DNA of 64,000 nt, taken from the NCBI RefSeq assembly GCF_008831085.1, contig NZ_WBJY01000001.1, positions 1,054,001 to 1,118,000 on the forward strand, in the 5' to 3' direction. The translations under genes were made by a program, and so were the position numbers. The stretch is from Pseudoclavibacter endophyticus. GTDB lineage: Bacteria; Actinomycetota; Actinomycetes; Actinomycetales; Microbacteriaceae. Positions 16,175-25,430 of the stretch are shown here, one piece after another (position 1 is the stretch's first letter; each line of letters begins with the position of its first letter). The notes beneath the pieces are model-generated. The model worked only from the letters and a program-made list of their open reading frames with translations. It ran no database searches and was not told the DNA's origin.

Positions 16175-19100
16175 GCCGCGGTCCGTGGCGAGTGGGGCCG
16201 GATGCGGCGCCGGGCGCACGCATCGACCGCACCTCACCGGTCCTGGTCACGATCGACGGTGTCGAGCGCGAGGGCTTCGAGGGCGACACCCTCGCCTCGC
16301 TGCTCCTCGCGAACGGCGTGCGCCGCACGGGCGATTCGATCTACCTCGGGCGCCCGCGCGGCATCGTCGCGGCGGGCTCGGACGAGCCGAATGCGCTCAT
16401 CGACGTGCGGCTGCCGGGCGATGGGGTGCGCGAGTCGATGCTGCTCGCCACGACAACGCCCGCGATCGACGGGGCAGAGGCCCGTATGCTCGACGGACTC
16501 GGGCGGCTCGATCCGACGCCGGACGACGCGGTCTTCGATCGATGCCACGAGCATCCCGACGTGCTGATCATCGGTGCGGGGCCCGCGGGACTCGCGGCGG
16601 CGCTCGCCGCCGCCCGCACCGGCGCCCGCACGATGTTGCTCGACGAGGGCGCCGAGCCCGGCGGTTCGCTGCTCGCGTCGCGCCGAGCGCGCGTCGACGG
16701 TATTCCCGCTCGCGAGTGGATCGATCGCACCCTCGTCGCGCTCGACGCCGAGCCCGACTTCACCGTGCTGACGCGCACGACGGCGACGGGCGCGTACGAC
16801 GCCGGGTATGTCGTCGCCGTCGAGCGGCGGGAAGCGGCGCCGGTCGGCTCCGGGCTCGCGGGCTCGGGCGGGCGGCGCGCGTCGGCCGCGCAGTCCTCCG
16901 GCCGGTCGCGCGAGCGCGTCTGGCACCTCCGCGCGAAGCAGATCGTGCTCGCGACCGGCGCGACCGAGCGGCCGATCGTGTTCCGCAACAACGACCGGCC
17001 CGGCATCGTCCTCGCGCAGGCCGCTCGCACCTACTTGAACCGCTACGCCGTCGCGGTCGGCCAGCGCATCGTCGTCGCGACGACGAACGACGCTGCCTAC
17101 GAGCTCGTCGACGATCTGCACTCGGCGGGTCTGCCGGTGCCGGTCGTCATCGATGCGCGCCCGGAGCCGAGCCCGAGGGCCTCGGACGTCGCTTCGAGGA
17201 CGGGGGCGCGCGTCCACTTCGGGGCGGTCGTCGCCGACACGCTCGCGGGCGATGACGGCGGGGTCGCCGGCGTCGTCGTGGCGTCGATCGATGAAGACGG
17301 CGGGGCCGGCGGTCTCGTCGATCCCGTGATGATCGAGGCCGATGCCCTCGCCGTCTCGGGCGGCTGGGCCCCGGCCGTGCACCTCTCTTCGCAGCGGCAG
17401 CCGAAGCTCGCGTGGAGCGACGACCTCGCGGCGTTCGTGCCCGGCGAGCCCGTCGAGCGAATGCGAACGGCGGGCGCCGTGAACGGCACGCTCGACCTGG
17501 CCGGCGCGCTCAGCGAGGGCGCGGCGGCCGGCGACGCCGCCGCGCACGCCGCCGGCTTCGCATCGAACGGCGGCGTCGCCGCGCCGAGGGCAGACCCCGA
17601 GCGCGTCGCGCCGAACGCGCCGCAGTGGCTCGTGCCGCCGCTGTCACGTGCGGCGGCGGGAACGCCGGGGGGAGCATCCGACGAGTCGGGCGGACCTGGC
17701 AATGCCGGCTGGGCAATCGAGCCCGGCGAAGCCGTCGACCCGGCCGACGCGGCGACCTGGCGCGAGCACTTCGTCGACCTGCAGCGCGACCGCACTGCGG
17801 CGCACGTCGCACGGGGCATCGGTGCTGGCATGCGCAGCGTCGAGCACCTCAAGCGATACACGTCGATCGGCACCGCGCACGACCAGGGGCGCACGAGCGG
17901 GCTCGCGCTCGCGGGGGTCATGGCGCGGATGCTCGAGGCCGATGGCGTGCCGGGCGTCGGCCTGACGACTTTTCGCGCCCCTGTCGTGCCCGTGTCGTTC
18001 GCGGCGCTCGCCGGGCGCGAGCGCGGGGAGCTGTTCGACCCGGCCAGGCGGACGGCCATGCACGACTGGCACGTCGAGCGCGGCGCGGTCTTCGAAGACG
18101 TCGGGCAGTGGAAGCGGCCCTGGTACTACCCGCAGGCGGGCGAGTCGATGGCTGAGGCAGTGCTGCGGGAGTGCGCGGCGGTGCGGTCGTCAGCCGGGTT
18201 CATGGACGCGTCGACGCTCGGCAAGATCGAGGTGCGCGGGGCGGACGCCGCCGAGTTCCTCGATCGTGTGGTCACGAACACGCTCTCCACGCTGCGCGTC
18301 GGCCGCGCGCGCTACCACCTCATGTGCCACGCGGACGGCATGATCTTCGACGACGGCGTGACCTTCCGGCTCGCGGACGACCGGTTCCTCGTGACGACGA
18401 CGACCGGTGGCGCCGCCAACGTGCTCGACTGGTTCGAGGAGTGGCTGCAGACCGAGTGGCCGACGCTCGACGTGACGTGCACGTCGGTGACCGAGCAGTG
18501 GGCGACGGTCGTCGTCGCCGGTCCGAGGTCGCGCGAGATCGTTGCGCGGGTGTTCCCTGCGGTCGACGTGTCGGCGGCCGCGTTCCCGTTCATGTCGTTC
18601 CGTCCGGCGGTGACGGCGACGGGCGTCGAGGCGCGGCTCGCCCGCGTGTCGTTCTCAGGAGAGCTGTCGTTCGAGCTGAGCGTTCCCGCCTGGTTCGGGC
18701 GGCACGTGTGGGAACTCGTCGATGCCGCGGGCGCTGACGCGCTCCGCGCCGATGGCGTCGGGCTCACGCCGTACGGAACCGAGACCATGCACGTGCTGCG
18801 GGCCGAGAAGGGCTTCATCATCGTCGGGCAGGACACCGACGGTACGGTCACGCCGTACGACGCCGGGCTCGGCTGGATGGTGCACGGCGACAACGGCGAC
18901 TTCATCGGCAAGCGCTCGTACGCGCGCGCCGACGCGCGGCGGAACGATCGCCAGCAGCTCGTCGGCGTCGTTCCCCTCGAGCGGGGCGACGGCGCCGAGG
19001 TGGCGCTCGCCGAAGGCGCGCAACTCGTGAACGCGGGCGTCGCCCTCGATGCGGCATCGATTGCGGCGGATGCTCCGATTTCGCTCGAGGGGCATGTCAC

Positions 19101-19938
19101 CTCCGCCTATGCCAGTGCCGCGCTCGGGCACCGCTTCGGGCTCGCGCTCGTACGCGGGGGCCGCGACCGTATCGGCGAACGGGTGCGTGTGTTCTCGGAG
19201 GGGCGCGTCTGCGAGGTTGCGCTTGTCTCGCCCGTGCTCGTCGACCCGGAGAACTCGCGCCGCGACGGCGATCCCGGCGAGGGCGCCCGTGCCGCGGGCA
19301 GCGCGGCTGCGGGCGTCCCGTCCCCGGCCGCGGCGTCAGCCGATTGGATCACGCCCGTCGAGCTGCGCGGCCGGCTTGCGCCGGCCGCGCACCTCGACGA
19401 CGCGATGCGGGCCGCAGACATCGAGGGTGCCCTCGGGGTCACGATCCGTGAACTGCCGTTCGCCGGCATGACGGCGCTTCGGGCCGTGCCGGGCACGCGC
19501 GGCGCGGCCGCGCTGGAGGGTGCGCTGGGGGCTCCGCTGCCTACTCGCGTCGGCGCCGTCACGCGGTCGACGACCGGGGCCATCCTGTGGCTTGGGCCCG
19601 ACGAATTCGTGCACTACGAGCCCGAACCGCGAACCGATCCGGCGGTCCTCGCGGCCGCGGCGGGGGAGCATCCGGCGACTGACGTGGTCGACGTCTCGGC
19701 GAACCGCACGACGATCGAGCTGCGCGGACCCGGCGCGCGCGCCGTGCTCGCGAAGGGCTGCGCGCTCGATCTGCACGATCGTGCGATGCCGGCGGGCTCG
19801 GCGTACGTCACGGAGGTCGGGCGCATCCCGGTCGTGTTGTGGCGCGTCGAGCCGGAGCGGTACGTGCTGCTGCCGCGGGCGTCGTTCGCCGAGCACCTCG
19901 TGCGCTGGCTCATCGACGCCTCGCGCGAGTTCGCCTGA
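16171..19938 (+). CDS. soxA: Fused sarcosine oxidase alpha and gamma subunits (SoxA-SoxG)
   Basis: The 1255-residue protein is about 290 residues longer than a normal SoxA (about 965). Residues 1-1030 are SoxA. They comprise the N-terminal ferredoxin-like part (GFEGDTLASLLLANG near 30), the dinucleotide site VLIIGAGPAGLAAALAAA near 131, LATGATERPI near 263, and GcvT folate domains (about 640-1030). After an Ala/Gly/Pro-rich linker (about 1031-1058), residues 1059-1255 are SoxG: LPTRVGAV, GAILWLGPDEF and TTIELRGPGARAVLAKGC. No separate soxG exists in the operon. The frame is continuous, with normal codon use through the junction. The enzyme oxidises sarcosine and makes 5,10-methylenetetrahydrofolate. 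Confidence 0.93.
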   Translation: MSRGPWRVGPDAAPGARIDRTSPVLVTIDGVEREGFEGDTLASLLLANGVRRTGDSIYLGRPRGIVAAGSDEPNALIDVRLPGDGVRESMLLATTTPAIDGAEARMLDGLGRLDPTPDDAVFDRCHEHPDVLIIGAGPAGLAAALAAARTGARTMLLDEGAEPGGSLLASRRARVDGIPAREWIDRTLVALDAEPDFTVLTRTTATGAYDAGYVVAVERREAAPVGSGLAGSGGRRASAAQSSGRSRERVWHLRAKQIVLATGATERPIVFRNNDRPGIVLAQAARTYLNRYAVAVGQRIVVATTNDAAYELVDDLHSAGLPVPVVIDARPEPSPRASDVASRTGARVHFGAVVADTLAGDDGGVAGVVVASIDEDGGAGGLVDPVMIEADALAVSGGWAPAVHLSSQRQPKLAWSDDLAAFVPGEPVERMRTAGAVNGTLDLAGALSEGAAAGDAAAHAAGFASNGGVAAPRADPERVAPNAPQWLVPPLSRAAAGTPGGASDESGGPGNAGWAIEPGEAVDPADAATWREHFVDLQRDRTAAHVARGIGAGMRSVEHLKRYTSIGTAHDQGRTSGLALAGVMARMLEADGVPGVGLTTFRAPVVPVSFAALAGRERGELFDPARRTAMHDWHVERGAVFEDVGQWKRPWYYPQAGESMAEAVLRECAAVRSSAGFMDASTLGKIEVRGADAAEFLDRVVTNTLSTLRVGRARYHLMCHADGMIFDDGVTFRLADDRFLVTTTTGGAANVLDWFEEWLQTEWPTLDVTCTSVTEQWATVVVAGPRSREIVARVFPAVDVSAAAFPFMSFRPAVTATGVEARLARVSFSGELSFELSVPAWFGRHVWELVDAAGADALRADGVGLTPYGTETMHVLRAEKGFIIVGQDTDGTVTPYDAGLGWMVHGDNGDFIGKRSYARADARRNDRQQLVGVVPLERGDGAEVALAEGAQLVNAGVALDAASIAADAPISLEGHVTSAYASAALGHRFGLALVRGGRDRIGERVRVFSEGRVCEVALVSPVLVDPENSRRDGDPGEGARAAGSAAAGVPSPAAASADWITPVELRGRLAPAAHLDDAMRAADIEGALGVTIRELPFAGMTALRAVPGTRGAAALEGALGAPLPTRVGAVTRSTTGAILWLGPDEFVHYEPEPRTDPAVLAAAAGEHPATDVVDVSANRTTIELRGPGARAVLAKGCALDLHDRAMPAGSAYVTEVGRIPVVLWRVEPERYVLLPRASFAEHLVRWLIDASREFA

Positions 19939-19994
19939 CGGGCGACCTCGCGCGGGCGTCGCGGCGCGGAGCGGCGGCCAGGACCGCACACGCA

Positions 19995-20035
19995 ACGGTG
20001 CGCCGCCCAGAGCTCGTGGCCGGGCGGCCCACCGT
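19995..20035. terminator. Bidirectional terminator between sox and glpK
   Basis: A 14-position stem with one internal mismatch (19995-20008 with 20022-20035) and a 13-nt loop separates the convergent soxA/G and glpK genes. Confidence 0.6.
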
Positions 20036-20056
20036 CGTGTCGTTGAGCGGTTCGAA

Positions 20057-21568
20057 CTACTCCACGTCGTCGTCGACCCAGTCGAAGGTCTTCGTGACCG
20101 CCTTCTTCCAGTTGCGTAGCTGCCGCTCGCGGGAGGCGTCGTCGAGGTTCGGCTCCCAGCGCGCGTCCTCCTGCCAGTTCGCGCTGAGCTCGCCGAGGTT
20201 CTTCCAGAACCCGGTTGCGAGGCCGGCGGCGTAGGCCGCGCCGAGCGCCGTCGTCTCGGCGACGACCGGGCGCACGACCGGAACGCCGAGGATGTCGGCC
20301 TGAAACTGCATGAGCTTGTCGTTCACAGTCATGCCGCCGTCGACCTTGAGTTCCGTCAGGTCGACGCCGGAGTCGGCGTTGACGGCGTCCAGCACCTCAC
20401 GTGTCTGGAACGCCGTCGCCTCGAGGGCGGCCCTCGCGATGTGGCCCTTGTTGACGAACCGGGTCAGCCCGACCAGCGCACCGCGCGCGTCTGCTCGCCA
20501 GTACGGCGCGAACAGGCCCGAGAACGCCGGCACGAAGTAGGCCCCGCCGTTGTCATCGACGGTCGCGGCGAGCGTCTCGATCTCATCCGACGTCCGGATG
20601 ATGCCCAGGTTGTCGCGCAGCCACTGCACGAGTGAGCCGGTGACCGCGATCGATCCCTCGAGGGCGTAGTGCGGTTTCGCGTCGCCGAGCTTGTAGCCGA
20701 GCGTCGTGAGCAGGCCGTTGCGGGAGTGCACGATCTCCTCGCCCGTGTTGAAGATGAGGAAGTTGCCCGTGCCGTACGTGTTCTTCGACTCGCCGGCCTC
20801 GAACGCGGCCTGCCCGAACGTCGCCGCCTGCTGGTCGCCGAGGATGCCCGCGACCGGCACCTCGCGGAGGAGGCTCGATGACTCGACGGTGCCGTAGACC
20901 TCGGAGGACGAGCGAATCTCGGGCAGCATCGAGCGGGGCACCCCGAAGTCGGCGAGGATGTCGTCGCGCCACTCGAGTGTTTCAAGATCCATGAACATCG
21001 TGCGGCTGGCGTTCGTGACGTCGGTCGCGTGCACGCCGCCCTCCGGGCCGCCCGTGAGGTTCCACAGCACCCACGTATCGGTCGTCCCGAAGATCAGGTC
21101 GCCCGCCTCGGCACGCTCGCGGGCGCCCTCGACGTTCTCGAGGATCCACGTGATCTTCGTGCCGGAGAAGTAGGTCGCGAGCGGCAGGCCGACGATCGCC
21201 TTGTAGCGCTCGCCGTCGCCGTCGGCGAGCCGGTCGACGATCGACTGCGTGCGCGTGTCCTGCCACACGATGGCGTTGTACACGGGCTCGCCGGTGTTCT
21301 TGTCCCACACCACCGCGGTCTCGCGCTGGTTGGTGATGCCGACCGCTGCGATGCTGTGGCGGGTGATGTCGGCGCGGCTGAGCGCGAGGCCGATGACCTC
21401 ACGAGTGTTCTTCCAGATCTCTGCCGCGTTGTGTTCAACCCAGCCGGCTTTGGGGAAGATCTGCTCGTGTTCCATCTGCCCGGTCGAGACGATGGACCCG
21501 GTCTTGTCGAACACGATCGCGCGCGTGCTTGTCGTGCCCTGATCGATTGCGAGGACGTAGTCGGTCAT
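20057..21568 (-). CDS. glpK: Glycerol kinase
   Basis: The 503-residue FGGY-family kinase phosphorylates glycerol to glycerol 3-phosphate with ATP. It begins [17 protein letters not shown] with the phosphate-1 loop, has [12 protein letters not shown] near 80 and [17 protein letters not shown] near 405. ATG 21568 follows AAGGAG by 8 nt. It lies 81 bp downstream of glpF on the same strand and is probably co-transcribed with it. No glycerol-3-phosphate dehydrogenase gene is in the window. Confidence 0.96.
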   Translation of the reverse strand: MTDYVLAIDQGTTSTRAIVFDKTGSIVSTGQMEHEQIFPKAGWVEHNAAEIWKNTREVIGLALSRADITRHSIAAVGITNQRETAVVWDKNTGEPVYNAIVWQDTRTQSIVDRLADGDGERYKAIVGLPLATYFSGTKITWILENVEGARERAEAGDLIFGTTDTWVLWNLTGGPEGGVHATDVTNASRTMFMDLETLEWRDDILADFGVPRSMLPEIRSSSEVYGTVESSSLLREVPVAGILGDQQAATFGQAAFEAGESKNTYGTGNFLIFNTGEEIVHSRNGLLTTLGYKLGDAKPHYALEGSIAVTGSLVQWLRDNLGIIRTSDEIETLAATVDDNGGAYFVPAFSGLFAPYWRADARGALVGLTRFVNKGHIARAALEATAFQTREVLDAVNADSGVDLTELKVDGGMTVNDKLMQFQADILGVPVVRPVVAETTALGAAYAAGLATGFWKNLGELSANWQEDARWEPNLDDASRERQLRNWKKAVTKTFDWVDDDVE

Positions 21569-21649
21569 GTGGGTTGCTCCTTCTGGATGCTGTCGGCGTC
21601 GGAGTGATGGGAGCGTGACGGCGGCGGGGTGCGCCGGCACCACGTCGAG

Positions 21650-22411
21650 CTAGCTGATGACGGGCAGAAGCGGTATGGCGAGCCATCCGGCGAGCAGGCC
21701 GCCGATGATCGGGCCGACGACGGGAATCCACGAGTACGACCAGTCGCTCGACGCCTTCCCCCTGATGGGCAGGACCGCGTGCATGATGCGCGGCCCGAGG
21801 TCGCGAGCCGGGTTGATCGCGTACCCCGTCGGGCCACCGAGGGAGGCGCCGATACCGACGACGAGCAGGGCGACGGGCAGAGCGCCGAGTGCGGCGAGGC
21901 CCGCGGCCTCGCCCGCGCGGCCGAACGCGATCACCGTGAAGACGAGCACGAATGTGCCGATGACCTCGGTGACGAGGTTCCACGCCGTCGAGCGGATGCC
22001 GGGTGCCGTCGAGAAGACGCCGAGTTTCGTCGCGCCGTCGTCGGTCTCATCGAAGTGCTTTTTGTAGCCCAACCACACGAGCGTCGCGCCGATGAAGGCC
22101 CCGATGAACTGGCCGACGATGTACACGATGATGCTCAATGGCGAGACTGCGACGCCCATGCCGAATTCGTCCACACCGTTGGCGACGAGACCGAGCGTGA
22201 CGGCCGGGTTGATGTGCGCGCCCGAGGCGTACGAGGCGAGGACGCCCACGAACACCGCGAGACCCCAGCCGAAGTTGACCATGAGGAAGCCGCCGTTGAA
22301 CCCCTTGGTCTTGGTGAGGGCGACGTTGGCGACGACACCACAACCGAGGAGCACGAGCATTGCGGTTCCGACGATTTCCGACATGAACACGATGAGCAGA
22401 TTGCTGTCCAC
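21650..22411 (-). CDS. glpF: Glycerol uptake facilitator (aquaglyceroporin)
   Basis: The 253-residue MIP-family channel has six membrane helices and both pore motifs, GAHINPAVTLG (about 64-74) and YAINPARDLGPR (about 195-206). Asp after the second NPAR is characteristic of glycerol-conducting channels rather than water channels. GTG 22411 was chosen, with AAAGG 5 nt upstream; codons further upstream look non-coding. It feeds glpK immediately downstream and lies opposite the dha operon. Confidence 0.93.
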   Translation of the reverse strand: MDSNLLIVFMSEIVGTAMLVLLGCGVVANVALTKTKGFNGGFLMVNFGWGLAVFVGVLASYASGAHINPAVTLGLVANGVDEFGMGVAVSPLSIIVYIVGQFIGAFIGATLVWLGYKKHFDETDDGATKLGVFSTAPGIRSTAWNLVTEVIGTFVLVFTVIAFGRAGEAAGLAALGALPVALLVVGIGASLGGPTGYAINPARDLGPRIMHAVLPIRGKASSDWSYSWIPVVGPIIGGLLAGWLAIPLLPVIS

Positions 22412-22522
22412 GTTGACCTTTCTTCTGTTGTGTGAGCGACACCGTTCGGGCGCTGCCCCCCGGGATCGGGGCGCTTGGGGATTCAATTGAGCAGGTGGCA
22501 CGCGCACCTGTGCGCGGGCCCC

Positions 22523-22573
22523 TTGACGCGCGTCGCTGCGCGGGGAATATTCGTCGTTGTTGCTGATGGCAAC
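22523..22573 (+). promoter_or_regulatory. Promoter and palindrome of the dha operon
   Basis: TTGACG (22523-22528) and AATATT (22546-22551) are spaced by 17 nt and read toward dhaK. GTTGC-n5-GCAAC (22559-22573) lies at the predicted start site, a repressor-like position. The 22412-22655 spacer also has a palindrome CGCGCAC-CT-GTGCGCG (22501-22516) that could serve the divergent glpF-glpK operon. Confidence 0.45.
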
Positions 22574-22655
22574 GTACCGGAACGTGCTCGCCACGTCACC
22601 CGGAGTGTGTTCGTGATCCACAACGATTCTCATCGTGCATTGCAAGGGAGCAACC

Positions 22656-22690
22656 ATGAACAACAGTCGTCAAATCGGCGGAGACGCATG

Positions 22691-22691
<1 letters not shown>
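22656..22691 (+). CDS. 11-residue leader peptide overlapping dhaK
   Basis: ATG 22656 has AAGGGAG about 5 nt upstream. The frame reads MNNSRQIGGDA and stops at TGA 22689-22691, which overlaps the dhaK start region (ATGATG at 22688-22693). This ribosome binding site is stronger than the GGAG of dhaK itself, so ribosomes finishing the leader may restart on dhaK. The peptide has no evident function. Confidence 0.4.
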
Positions 22692-23686
<995 letters not shown>

Positions 23687-23689
23687 CCG

Positions 23690-24328
23690 GTGGCGGATCC
23701 GATCACGGTCGAACACCTCTCCGCGTGGCTTCGGCACTTCGCGGCGACGGTCGACGAGCGGCACGAGTACCTGACCGAGCTCGACTCGGCCATCGGCGAC
23801 GCCGACCACGGGGTCAACATGACGCGCGGCATGCGAGCCGTCGTCGAGAAGCTCGACGCGGGCGCGCCCGAGTTCGCCGACGACCTCTTCAAGGCGGTCG
23901 GCATGGCGCTCGTGTCGAGCGTCGGCGGCGCGAGCGGCCCCCTCTACGGCACTTTTTTCCTGCGACTCGGCACGAAGGCCGGGCATGTCTCGGAGGTCGA
24001 CGCGTCATCCTTCGGGCAGGCGTTGCGGGCCGGACTCGAGGGCGTCATCGCGCGCGGCAAGGCCGAGGTCGGCGACAAGACCATGCTCGACGCGATGGTT
24101 CCCGCCGTCGAGGCGTTTGAGCGGTCGGCCGCCGACGGCAGCGGGGCTGCGACGGCGGCGGACGCGGCCGCGTCCGCGTCCGAGGAGGGGCGCGATGCGA
24201 CCGAGCCGATCGTCGCCCGCAAGGGACGGGCGAGCTACCTCGGCGACCGCAGCGTCGGCCACCTCGATCCCGGCGCGACCTCGACGGCGATGCTGTTCCG
24301 CTCGCTCGCGACGGCGCTCGCCGCATGA
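23690..24328 (+). CDS. dhaL: Dihydroxyacetone kinase subunit DhaL
   Basis: The 212-residue ADP-binding subunit transfers phosphate to dihydroxyacetone on DhaK. The Mg-ADP ligands lie in LDSAIGDADHGVNMTRG (about 30-46), followed by SVGGASGPLYGTFF (about 77). DPGATSTAMLF near the end is also conserved. An Ala/Glu-rich insertion at about 145-170 is unusual but in frame. GTG 23690 begins 3 nt after the dhaK stop. The gene runs into dhaM after 13 nt. Confidence 0.95.
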   Translation: MADPITVEHLSAWLRHFAATVDERHEYLTELDSAIGDADHGVNMTRGMRAVVEKLDAGAPEFADDLFKAVGMALVSSVGGASGPLYGTFFLRLGTKAGHVSEVDASSFGQALRAGLEGVIARGKAEVGDKTMLDAMVPAVEAFERSAADGSGAATAADAAASASEEGRDATEPIVARKGRASYLGDRSVGHLDPGATSTAMLFRSLATALAA

Positions 24329-24341
24329 CCGGGCAGCACTC

Positions 24342-25076
24342 ATGATCGGCATCGTCGTCGTCTCGCACAGCGAACCGCTCGCCTCGGCCGCCCTCGACCT
24401 GGCGCTCGAGATGGTGCAGGATGCGCCTCCGCCGATCGCGCTTGCGGCCGGAACCGGCGACGGGGGCACGGGCACCGACGCGATGCGTGTGTCGGAGGCG
24501 ATCTTGTCGGTCGACGGACCGGACGGCGTTCTCGTGCTCATGGACCTCGGCTCGGCCGTGCTCAGCGCCGAGATGGCGCTCGAGTTCGCCGAGGCGGCCG
24601 GCGAGGTGCGGCTCTCGCCCGCGCCACTCGTCGAAGGGCTCGTCGCGGCCGTCGTCAGGGCCGCTGGTGGGGCGAGCCTCGATGAGGTCGACCGGGAGGC
24701 CCGGTCGGCGGCGTCCGCGAAGGCCGAGCAGCTCGGTGGTGACGGCGGCATATCTGAACCCGCTGAGTCATCGGGAGCATCCGACGCGGATTCGGCGGAT
24801 CAGCGGCTCACGATGGTCGTGACGCTGGTGAATGAGGTCGGGTTGCACGCCCGCCCCGCCGGCATGCTCGTCAAGGCCGCGAACGACGTGGATGCGACCG
24901 TCGAGGTCGCCGCGAACGGGCGCGGTCCCGTCGACGCAAAGAGCGTCATGGGCCTCATGACGCTGGGAGCCGCCCGCGGCACTGAACTGACGGTCACGGC
25001 GTCCGGGCCGGACGCGCGGCGCGCGCTCGATGCGATCCGAGAACTCGTCGAAGACGGCTTCGGGGAAGACCGATGA
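24342..25076 (+). CDS. dhaM: DhaM phosphoryl carrier: EIIA(Man)-HPr fusion
   Basis: The 244-residue protein combines two PTS domains. An EIIA(mannose)-like domain (1-130) has the active His9 in VVVSHSEPLA. A Ser/Asp/Ala-rich linker (135-155) leads to an HPr domain (about 157-240) with the active His169 in NEVGLHARPAGML and the KSVMGLM segment. It passes phosphate from PEP (via Enzyme I) to DhaL-ADP. Unlike E. coli DhaM it has no Enzyme I-like domain, so an Enzyme I encoded elsewhere is needed. ATG 24342 is the start that gives the family N terminus. Confidence 0.92.
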   Translation: MIGIVVVSHSEPLASAALDLALEMVQDAPPPIALAAGTGDGGTGTDAMRVSEAILSVDGPDGVLVLMDLGSAVLSAEMALEFAEAAGEVRLSPAPLVEGLVAAVVRAAGGASLDEVDREARSAASAKAEQLGGDGGISEPAESSGASDADSADQRLTMVVTLVNEVGLHARPAGMLVKAANDVDATVEVAANGRGPVDAKSVMGLMTLGAARGTELTVTASGPDARRALDAIRELVEDGFGEDR

Positions 25077-25127
25077 TGCGCGCAGGACCGGGCGCATCCG
25101 GGGCTGCGGCACCGTCGTCAGCCACTC

Positions 25128-25156
25128 TTGCAACGCAGCTTAGGTAAACCTAATAT
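25128..25156 (+). promoter_or_regulatory. Promoter containing an iron-box-like palindrome
   Basis: TTGCAA (25128-25133) and TAATAT (25151-25156) are spaced by 17 nt. The palindrome TTAGGTAAACCTAA (25140-25153) fills the spacer and -10. Aligned with the 19-bp DtxR/IdeR consensus it matches at about 13 positions. It reads into a stretch with no intact gene, which ends in a strong hairpin. Confidence 0.45.
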
Positions 25157-25162
25157 TGGGCG

Positions 25163-25275
25163 TGCGCCGCCGCCGTCCGCTTCAGCAGTCACATGCCGCG
25201 GGTGCCCCGGGGGCGGTTCGCGAGCTACACGGCGCTTCGTCCGCCGCGGCACAACTCAACGTTGTGCCGCGGCGG
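25163..25275 (+). ncRNA. Candidate iron-responsive small RNA
   Basis: A transcript from the promoter above would start near 25163 and reach the perfect hairpin at 25241-25275, giving about 113 nt without a convincing open frame. This layout (iron-box promoter, short G+C-rich RNA, terminal hairpin) resembles the IdeR-controlled small RNA MrsI of mycobacteria, although no sequence relationship is claimed. The alternative is a promoter left behind by a lost gene. The 25077-25430 interval otherwise contains only the hairpin and the Lrp remnant. Confidence 0.3.
25241..25275. terminator. Strong bidirectional hairpin
   Basis: A perfect 15-bp stem (25241-25255 with 25261-25275) and a 5-nt loop lies between dhaM and the convergent monooxygenase gene. 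It can end transcripts from both directions. Confidence 0.75.
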
Positions 25276-25411
25276 GCGGGGGAGCGCCCGGCAGCTCGCT
25301 CAAGGTGGACGAGCCCGACGAGAGCACCTCGCCCAGCTCTCGCGTCGCGACCATCGCGACGTGCAGCCGCAGGTCGTCGAGTCCGCGCACGTGCGTGACA
25401 ATGCCGGGTCG
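25256..25411 (-). pseudogene. C-terminal remnant of an Lrp/AsnC-family regulator
   Basis: On the minus strand a frame ending at TGA 25258-25256 reads PGIVTHVRGLDDLRLHVA, followed by MVATRELGEVLSS. This matches the ligand-binding (RAM) domain pattern of Lrp/AsnC regulators: a histidine strand, a gly-asp-asp turn, LxLHVA, then the helix around ELGEVL. There is no helix-turn-helix part, since the frame upstream runs into the end of the monooxygenase gene. About 50 codons survive. It may mark where a regulator gene was deleted when the neighbouring operon arrived. Confidence 0.4.
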
Positions 25412-25430
25412 AGCGACGGCGAGGCGGCGG

